From: Tetradesmus obliquus
Lineage: Eukaryota; Chlorophyta; Chlorophyceae; Sphaeropleales; Scenedesmaceae
Direction of reading: 5' to 3'
Assembly (NCBI GenBank): GCA_030272155.1
Contig: CP126200.1
Coordinates: 2,666,001-2,730,000 of the forward strand
DNA length: 64,000 nt
The notes under the pieces were generated by a model. It worked only from the letters and a program-made list of their open reading frames with translations, had not been told where the DNA came from and did not search any database. Position numbers and translations under genes: made by a program. Numbering within the stretch: the first letter of the stretch is position 1; each line of letters begins with the position of its first letter. Of this stretch, positions 56,856-64,000 are shown piece after piece.

Positions 56856-57442
56856 TCAACTCTTCACGATTGCGCCCAGTATGTCACTGCACACCTCCAC
56901 CAGCCGCTGCCTGTCACCCGGCCGCACCGCCTCATCCCTAGCCAGCTCCATCAGCTTACCAACCGCCTGCCCCACAACATCAAGCTGCTGGTTGTGCGCA
57001 GCAGCAGCAGCCTCTCGCTCCTGCTGCATGCGCAGCAGCGCCTGCTGCTTCACACCCAATGAGGCTTTTGCCAGCACCACCTGCTGCCGCAGCTGCTGCA
57101 TAGCGCCTTGTAATGCCTGCAGCTCAATCGCCGGCGTGTGCTGCTGCTGCTGCAGCTGCGCTGCAACTTTGCGTGCTGCTGCTGCCTCATTTGCTGCTGG
57201 GATGACCATGTAAGCCAGCTGCTTGCAGAGTCTCTGAGAGCGGGAAACTGCCATGACAGTGCGAAGGAACAGGTCCCGGCCCTGAGGGGACATGACAGAG
57301 CCGCCCTGCTGCTGCTGCTGCTGCTGCAGGCCAAACAACCCTAGCTCGGGCGCCTCTGCCGGTGCATCTGCTGGGGTCGCTGCTGCTGCTGCTGCTGCTG
57401 CTGCGGGTTCCTCGCCTTCACCAGGGGTATCAGCTTGAGCTG

Positions 57443-57474
<32 letters not shown>

Positions 57475-58512
57475 GGCAGCGGCTGCTCCAAAGCTGGTGC
57501 AGCAGTATCGCTGCTTCCATGGCTGAGGTTGCGGTCCAGATGCCTGCTGCTGCGCGCCTCTGATGCCGCTGGCGCTGCTGCTGCTGCTGCTGCCTCGCTT
57601 GCTGTGGCTGCTTCTGCAGCGCTGCTGCTGGCAAGGCGGTGCAGCTTTGCTGGCCTGCCCCCTGCCTCATCTGCTGCCTGATGAGCAGTACTGTCCCTGG
57701 GCCGTTTTGCAGGTGAGGCCGCTTGCTCCTGTGCATTGCCGCCACTGCTGCTGGGTCCGGCTGCTGCTGCCGCTGCTGCTGCCGCTACGGCAGCAGTGAC
57801 GCCGCTAGTGCTAGGTGTTGCGGTGCGCAGGCACTTGAGCAGAAACTGTGGCAGCAGGCCGAGTGCGACTGCCTCCTTGATACATGCAGCAGCCTGCGGA
57901 GGTGGGTGACAGCAGCATGCACAGCAAAGCAACGCATCACATTGCGGTTAGCGGCATGTTGGCGTATGGGCGAGAGCAACACGGCACACAACGACAGCTG
58001 CAGCTGGCTTGTGTTACACGCGCAACAACTGACACCAAGCCACGCAGCCTAAGCCCAGGAACTGTGGCAGCAGGCCGAGTGTGACTGGCTCCTTGATACA
58101 TGCGGCAGCCTGGGGCCAAAACAACAGCACATCACACCAGCACAGCATATGAACGTCAGCGCCTCGTCTGGATGTTGCTGTTATGCTGCCCAGCACACCT
58201 GCAACGGGCATGCCTGTCTGCATCTTCAGCTGCCACGGCCGTGACAGTTCACCATGCACTTTGCAGGATGCATCCAACTTGCCCGTGAGCAACACAGCCG
58301 CAGTGCTGAGTACCCGTGCATCCATTCTATCAGCAGTCGTGCCACTGGGTGCCGCAAATACAAGGATAGGAGCAGAGTTTGGTGTGCGGGGCGGGAGAAC
58401 TTGAGTGCTAACTCGTATGGAAACACTCCGCACCTGCTTCTTTGTGCTGACCACATCATCCAGCACCTTCTGCAGCTGTGCTGCATCAAAGAACGCGCCA
58501 GCTGGCAGCCCT

Positions 58513-58572
<60 letters not shown>

Positions 58573-60083
58573 CTGCCACCACCTGCAGCCTCTGCAGGCA
58601 TGCCACTGGTGCATGTTGTGGCTGTTGCTGCTGCTGCTGCTGCTGCAGGTTGTGATCCAGGTGCTGCGCGCAGCAGTAGGCCTTCCAAGTCACCTACACT
58701 GATGCCAGAGGGAGCCTGCTCATTTGACAGCGCAGGCACAGCTGTTGCAGCTGGTGACCGTGCCGGCACTGCAGCTGCTGCTGCTGCTGCTGGGTCCTCT
58801 GGGGCCAGCGCAGGCTGCTGCTGCTGCTGCTGCTGGCTCAGCAGCATCTGCTGCGCCCTGCTGACCATCTGTGCCCTGCTCAGGCGCTGGCTAGCACACG
58901 AGGTGTTAGAGCCGACACGACCCGCCAGCAGCTCAGGATCATCCTCATCGTCCATGTCTGCTGCTGCTGCTGCTGCTGCTGCTTGTGGAGGGCTTGGTGC
59001 TGCTGCTGCTGCTGCTGCTGGAGGGCTGGGCGCAGCTGGTGCTACTGCTGCCGCAGCAGCTGCCGCCGCAACAGCAGCGGCCCAGTTGTTGCTCTGCTGG
59101 TGCTCTGGCGCATGGCCTGCATGGCCTGCACTGCTGCCAAGCTGAGCTGCCATGGCCTCGCTAGGCAGCTGCTGCAGCGGCGGCGGCGGCGATGCTGCTG
59201 CTGCTGCTGCTTTGATGGCTTCTAGCCTGCCGAGCAGGTCTGCTGCTGTTGCTGACTCTGCAACTGTCAGCGTGCGCTGCAGCAATCCAGGTGCTGCAGG
59301 TGCTGGCATGCCAAACATGTTAGGCAGTCCAGGGATGCCTGATAAGGCGTGCTGCAAGTTTGTTACGTTGCTGGACGCAGACAGGTTGGACAGGTTGGAT
59401 ACGGCGCGCTGCAGGTTGCCGGTGCTGATGCCGATGCCTGCTGGTGACAGTGGGGAGCTGCCTGCTGCTGCTGCTACTGCTGCTGCTGCTGCTGCTGCTG
59501 CGTCGCAGTCATTGCCTGCCGCTCTTGCTTTAAGCAGGCTCTCCAACAGCTGCAGTTGGCTGGGAGTGCTTGCTGTCTGCAGCAGCTGCTGCTGCGCCAG
59601 CCGCTGCTGCTGCAGCTGCTCGCGCCTGTCCTGCACCTGCTTTGAGGCACTGCTTATGGCTTGCAGGAGACTGCTCATGTCTGTTGCTGCGCCCAGGCCT
59701 GCGCCTAACAGCTGCTGCTGCAGCAGAGCTCCTGCAGCACTGCTGGCCCCCAGCGCGCGCTGCAGGTTGCTGAGGCTGCTTGCCATGCTGAGACTGCTGG
59801 GATTATTGGTGTTATGCATGGTGGTTGCAGAGAGGCAGATTGCGTCCATGTTCTGCTCACTGCGGAGCGGGCTACTGCCTTGCACGCCCAGGGCAGGCGA
59901 GCTGGAAGTCATGCGAGCACGTTGCTCGTCCGCTCTTGCCTCAACCTGTTGATGGAAGGTTGAAAGTGGCAAAACACGCGTACAAGGTGACTGTACTTGC
60001 GTGTTGAAAGAGTGGGACGGGTGCTGACCAGGGTAAGGCCTTACCAGAGCCAATGCAGGCAGCCTCGTCGAACCAAACGACAT
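56856..60083 (-). CDS. unrecognised polyalanine/polyglutamine-rich protein
   Basis: I do not recognise this gene. Two large exons, 58434-60083 and 56856-57893, join in frame (STKKQ to AAACIKEAV) to about 896 residues. The first exon encodes a region rich in Ala, Gln and Ser, with helices such as SLLQAISSASKQVQDRREQL, repeated LSNLQ/NLQRAL motifs, and an Asp/Glu patch (DMDDEDDPELLAG). The second has a short folded-looking start (ACIKEAVALGLLPQFLLKCL), a polyAla/polyGln middle with a basic PAKRPRD (possible nuclear signal), and a helical C-terminus of ~150 residues (ALQGAMQQLRQQVVLAKASL; VGQAVGKLMELARDEAV). The composition suits a nuclear scaffold or transcription/RNA regulator, but that is only a guess. 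The true start may lie in an upstream exon; VEARADEQRAR at ~59940 could follow an acceptor CAACAG. Confidence 0.6.
58024..58118 (-). repeat. acceptor-edge copy of the polyAla gene's last exon
   Basis: A copy of AAACIKEAVALGLLPQFL with its AG lies upstream of the intact exon start at 57893. Confidence 0.9.
58511..58571 (-). repeat. coding GCT repeat (polyalanine)
   Basis: About twenty GCT codons on the sense strand of the unrecognised gene encode polyalanine. Unlike the intronic tracts this one is translated. Confidence 0.85.
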
Positions 60084-61086
60084 GTATGGCTGTAACTATG
60101 AGAACACGACATCAAGGAGCGGACCAGGTTGCGTACCACGGAGGACGAACCTAGCAGCCCGCCCAGAGCTTGGCAGGCAGGAGAAGCTCACCTTCACGGT
60201 AAAGGCCACTAGTACTGTTTGCGTCCTTGATCAGTGTCTTTTTGACCATGAGATCACCACCTCAGCACACGCGCTTAGACCGCTGCGCGTGCTGCTGCAC
60301 TGCGCAAGCACATTTATCTGTTATAAAGTCTTTGTAGTGTTTTGGTGTTGCCTGAAGGAGGTCAAAGCAATGATATCAACACAATGGCTGCGTTTGCCTG
60401 ATGCGATTAGTCGACGTGCCCTTGCTTATTAGTGGCTGAAACTACTTGACTAGCATACTGCACCTTTTGTGATGCTGTGGTGCTCAGGATGCACGAGTTG
60501 ACAAGCCCTGTGACTTGTCACCTTGCCGGGGGTCATACGACCTTGGTGAGCAACTCATATAGACGGTTTCAGCATGCCTCGTGCAGAAATTATTGACTTA
60601 GTGCATATCTCAAAATGCATCGGAGTCTCAATTGAAGTTTTAGGGCGACGCATGCGCATGTCATTACGCTTTGCGTCCGTCCTTGAAGGAACGAGCTTCG
60701 CCGGGCACCCTGGGTCGCTTTGATAAGCAACATGCGGCGTGAATAGGCATCTTCAATACGCAAACTTATTTAGAACATTTAAACACGGGCTTAAACCGTA
60801 GTCACTCCGTCTCTGGGGCTGCGAGCAGCTACGTCCTATATATATCATCACAGCGAAAAGGCAAGCTTGCGCATTACATCGCACCAGTAAGTGCTAAAAC
60901 GGCTGTTTATGTTTTTGTACAGGCCAAACTACATGCGTGCCACATTGATGACTTCCATTCAACCTTCCAGTCAACTGACAAGCACTTAAGTGCAGGCCGT
61001 GCTCAGCTCACTGCAACAAGCAGCACGCCCGGCTCGTGACATGTGCACATGTATCGGATCATATTCCCTACGGTAAATCGCGGCAG
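60084..61086. other. intergenic: polyAla-gene 5' flank and CRAL-TRIO-gene 3' flank
   Basis: About 1 kb, AT-richer than the surroundings, with no recognised gene and no CTG tracts. Confidence 0.45.
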
Positions 61087-61668
61087 CTACTGCACTCCTG
61101 CAGCTGTGCTGCTGCGCGTCAGCTCCTCTTCCTCTGTTGGCACAACGGCCTGCAGCTGCTCCCGCACAATATTTAGCCGCAGCAGCACCGCCCGCGCAAG
61201 CTGCCCAAGCAGCTGCCTGCTGCTGCGAGGAGCCAGCCACTGCAGCAGCAGCAGATACAGCACCACCGCCGCCCCACCAACCACCAGCAAGCCGCCAACC
61301 ACCAGCCGCGCCGACAGCCGCCCCCGCCGCCGCCCCACGCTGCTGCTGCCCCACCCGCCAAACCCATTCCCATGCACAGCTGCATTCTCTGCTCCACCCG
61401 CTCTCCCTCTCCTCCACCTCAGTAAACCCCGCCTGTTATTTTGCGGCCCCATGCGGGGGGTCATAGGTGCCCTCACTGAGTGCGGAGTAAACGGCTCCTC
61501 TGCCCCACTCTCCACAACACTGTCTGCTACAGTGCCTGCAGCGCTGAGCCCTAAACCATCGCCATAGCTCGCTGTCTCCAGGAAGGCCCAGCTGTCCAGG
61601 CCTGCTGCTGCTGACAGCTTGTGGCTGCGCAGCTGGCTGGGCAGGCGGCGCGGCACGTCTGTCACCCT

Positions 61669-61710
<42 letters not shown>

Positions 61711-61795
61711 CAGTGCTCAGATGTATGGCATCACCACTAAATCAGCGCAAATACCATCGTAGCGCTTGGCGACAGCAACAGACGCCGCCGCAGCA

Positions 61796-61834
<39 letters not shown>

Positions 61835-63716
61835 CATGGCGGCTTGTGCTGCCCCTCTGCAGCCACTCCATGTGTCTACGAGTTTTGCAGACACCAGCTC
61901 AGCAGCAGGCGCTGCAAAGCCGCGGACTCCCGCCTCCCCACGCCGCAACCACGCACCCACACCCACACGCACTGCTCATGCACTGCTGATGCGCTGCACA
62001 CGCACATGCACCCACATGCACACACAGTCACATGCTCACACGCACCTGCACATGCGGACCTTCCTGTGCGTGTGCACATGCACGTGCATTGCACTGCACT
62101 GCACACGCACCCACATGCTCACACTGACACGCACCTGCACATGCGTATCTTCTTGCGCGTGTGCACGTGCAGCAGCTGCAGGCAGGCCTTGAAGGTCCAG
62201 CGCAGCGGGAAGGGCAGCCCGACCATGTACAGCACCTGCAGCCAGCACCCGCAGAGGCAGCAGGGTGTTGGCACTGCTGCCAAAAATGCGTGACTGGGCA
62301 GCCTGACCATGTACAGCATTTGCTGGCAGCGCCCACCAGAGGCGTTGCATGCTACCACGACATGACCCAGGAGCTGGAACACGGGCATATGTGCGGTGTG
62401 GTGCAAGTGTGCAGCCCAAGACAACAAGCAAAAAGTGACAAATAACTTGTAACAAGTGACAAGACGATGTGACAGGTAACGCATTCTCACCTGCAGCCTG
62501 CAGGGGTACATGCGGTCCATGACGTGCCCCACGCGCTGAAACACGCCGCGGTTGCGCAGCGTGGTGCCGATGTGCACCCCTGAGGTGTCCACCACCACGC
62601 GCAGCGTGCTGGCGCAGTGGCACTCGCCGATGAGCTGCCGCACACCATACTCCATCTGCGAGCAGAGTTGCGGAAGCAGTGGGCAGCAGCTTGTGGGGTT
62701 GTGAGGCAGGATTTCAGGCTGTTGTTTGCCAAATGCCATGAAGACAGTCACAGCCTTGGTGCGCTGGCGCCGCACAGCGCGCCGCAATGCAATATGGTTC
62801 ACTGCACGTTTATCACACGTCGCAAGCGATCACTACTGCATGGTACAGAACACAACAATGCAGGGCATGAAGTGCGCTTCATGCATCGCCGCACCACAAC
62901 ATGCGCAGTGCATATGCATAAACGCATGTAACAGCATCTCCCCTCCCCTACACACTCACGTTGGACACCAGCACGCGTGCCACCAGCTCCGGCCCATGTG
63001 TCCTGCTGGCGCTGACTGCTGCCCTGAAGTCGATCATGAGCCACAGGTGCCCTTCTGCATCAGGCCCCTCCCACCACGCAATGCGCTGCCACGCCGCCAG
63101 GTCACCTGCAGGCCCATATGCAATCAAGCAGGAGCACAGAATGCGCAGCTCTCAGTGATTACACAGATAGATTGGTATAACTCTTGGGACGTGTGCGCCT
63201 TTAGTATTAGCTCAAGGTGGTGGCACCTGCGCGTTGGTCGCCTTGGAACAACAAGCTTGAAGTCAATCATGAGCCACAGGTGCCCTTCTGCATCGGGCCC
63301 CTCCCACCACGCAATGCGCTGCCACGCCGCCAGGTCACCTGCAAGGACGTGTAGCAGCACCCAGCACATACAGTAAGTGAGCTGCGTGCGTGGCTGCAAA
63401 CAACGGTGGGATGTGACATGTTCCGGCTGCAGCAGTGACGGGCACAGCAGACCCTGTGCTGTTACATTGCGCACAATACAGAGGCACCCTGGGTACCCAA
63501 AACAGGTACAAGCGCAGCCTTTGGTTTGTGTGATACAATACAATACTCTCAGGACCAAAACCTGCCTCAGGCTCACGCCCAGCTAGGACTTGGTGCTTCC
63601 CCAACTTAGTTTACCTGGTGGTATGAAGCTGTACTTGGCGTGCCATGCTGCAAACTCCTTGATGTTGGACATGGTGCGGTCCATGGCCACCAGCGCATCC
63701 TTGAGGCTGCGAGCCT

Positions 63717-63762
<46 letters not shown>

Positions 63763-64000
63763 GGTGAGTCACAGTAGAACATGGTGAGGGTTGCTACATT
63801 GCAGTTGCACGGTTGTAACAGAATTGGCTACATTACCGCACTTGCAGGATGTTGTAGCAGAGCGCAAAGCGCATCAGCTCCTCGTCCCCTTCCGGCCCCT
63901 CAGCAAACAGCGCCTCAGGCAAATCCACGCCCGCCTGCGCCCCCGCAGCAGAGCTGTCTGTTGCGGGCACATGCACTGCTGCCCCGCAGTTTGCTGTCAT
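61087..64000 (-). CDS. CRAL-TRIO (Sec14-like) lipid-binding protein with C-terminal membrane segment, possibly 5'-partial
   Basis: Predicted lipid-transfer protein anchored in a membrane. Exons 63842-64000 (edge), 63615-63714, 62960-63105, 62491-62655, 62135-62235 and 61087-61666 join in frame to about 416 residues. An ATG falls exactly at 64000-63998 (MTANCGAAV), so it may be the start or an internal Met. CRAL-TRIO features: EELMRFALCYN and SLKDALVAMDRTM in the N-terminal lobe; GDLAAWQRIAWWEGPDAEG then LWLMIDFRAAV; LRVVVDTSGVHIGTTLRNRG; VGHVMDRMYPCRLQVLYMVG, then PFPLRWTFKACLQLLH and TRKKIR, the usual order of the Sec14 core. Residues after the domain are disordered, then RLVVGGLLVVGGAAVVLYLL forms one membrane helix near the C-terminus. 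Ligand and membrane are unknown. Confidence 0.82.
61669..61707 (-). repeat. CTG tract at the acceptor of the last CRAL-TRIO exon
   Basis: The sense-strand CTG run ends in CTGCAG at 61667. Confidence 0.93.
61796..61836 (-). repeat. second CTG tract in the same CRAL-TRIO intron
   Basis: A further sense-strand CTG run with no exon copy recognised after it. It may be a relic of a duplicated acceptor. Confidence 0.85.
62041..62080 (-). repeat. donor-edge copy of CRAL-TRIO exon 5
   Basis: A copy of the exon 5 end (HTRKKIRMC region) with a GTGCGT donor lies downstream of the intact exon. Confidence 0.8.
62296..62336 (-). repeat. acceptor-edge copy of CRAL-TRIO exon 5
   Basis: A short copy of VLYMVGLP lies upstream of the intact exon. 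Confidence 0.7.
63236..63345 (-). repeat. acceptor-edge copy of CRAL-TRIO exon 3
   Basis: About 90 nearly identical nt (GDLAAWQRIAWWEGPDAEG to MIDF) with the same acceptor lie upstream of the intact exon at 62960-63105. Confidence 0.95.
63716..63762 (-). repeat. CTG tract at the acceptor of CRAL-TRIO exon 2
   Basis: The sense-strand CTG run ends in CTGCTCAG, the acceptor at 63714. Confidence 0.93.

Noticed and set aside
58014-58433. Extension of the large polyAla frame to 58014
   Set aside because: A good donor at 58433 joins STKKQ in phase to the next exon. The extension has intron-like composition and includes a decayed acceptor-edge copy.
1-64000. Transposon, retroelement or viral genes; introner-type elements
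   Set aside because: No transposase, reverse transcriptase, integrase or capsid-like frames and no terminal repeats were recognised. The intronic repeats are copies of the adjacent exon, not of a shared mobile element.

Overview
The window looks like nuclear DNA of a photosynthetic eukaryote, most likely a chlorophyte green alga (a chlorophycean such as a Sphaeropleales member is my guess). Genes are split into many short exons (about 20-400 nt) with GT-AG introns. The DNA is rich in CTG/CAG tracts. Several proteins are plastid or plant type: a thylakoid-lumen PsbP-domain protein, an AKR2-type chloroplast outer-envelope chaperone, and ATP-dependent PEP carboxykinase. No bacterial operons, CRISPR arrays, tRNA or rRNA genes, or transposon genes were recognised.

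Layout. 1237-5078 (-): PQQ-type sugar (sorbosone-like) dehydrogenase with signal peptide and possible GPI tail. 6206-12856 (-): ViaA/CoxE-like VWA-domain protein. 13823-15575 (+): DHHC S-acyltransferase. 16164-19555 (-): short-chain dehydrogenase of carbonyl-reductase type. 20551-23507 (+): PsbP-domain protein, PPD6-like. 24747-30024 (+): ATP-dependent PEP carboxykinase. 31780-39532 (-): BAR-like helical plus PH-domain protein. 41245-45578 (-): AKR2-like ankyrin protein. 47369-49545 (-): ZIP metal transporter. 49859-52307 (-): Nudix hydrolase. 56856-60083 (-): unrecognised polyAla/polyGln protein. 61087-64000 (-): CRAL-TRIO (Sec14-like) protein, continuing to or past the right edge. I rebuilt exon chains by hand. 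Nearly all junctions keep the reading frame and give protein lengths normal for the families. The genes share no single pathway; this is an ordinary gene-dense nuclear segment.

The striking feature is structural. Most of these genes carry extra partial copies of their own exon edges inside the neighbouring introns. Copies of an exon's 5' edge (with acceptor, often with a CTG tract) lie upstream of the intact exon. Copies of an exon's 3' edge (with donor) lie downstream. Copies of a gene's last coding segment lie downstream of its stop. This is what would survive if tandem duplications straddling splice sites were neutral, because splicing to the outermost sites still restores the mRNA. I noticed more than 50 such copies. 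In AKR2 one copy could be spliced in frame as a 14-residue cassette. A second regularity is that CTG tracts, read on the transcribed-sense strand, sit just before intron 3' ends in nearly every case.
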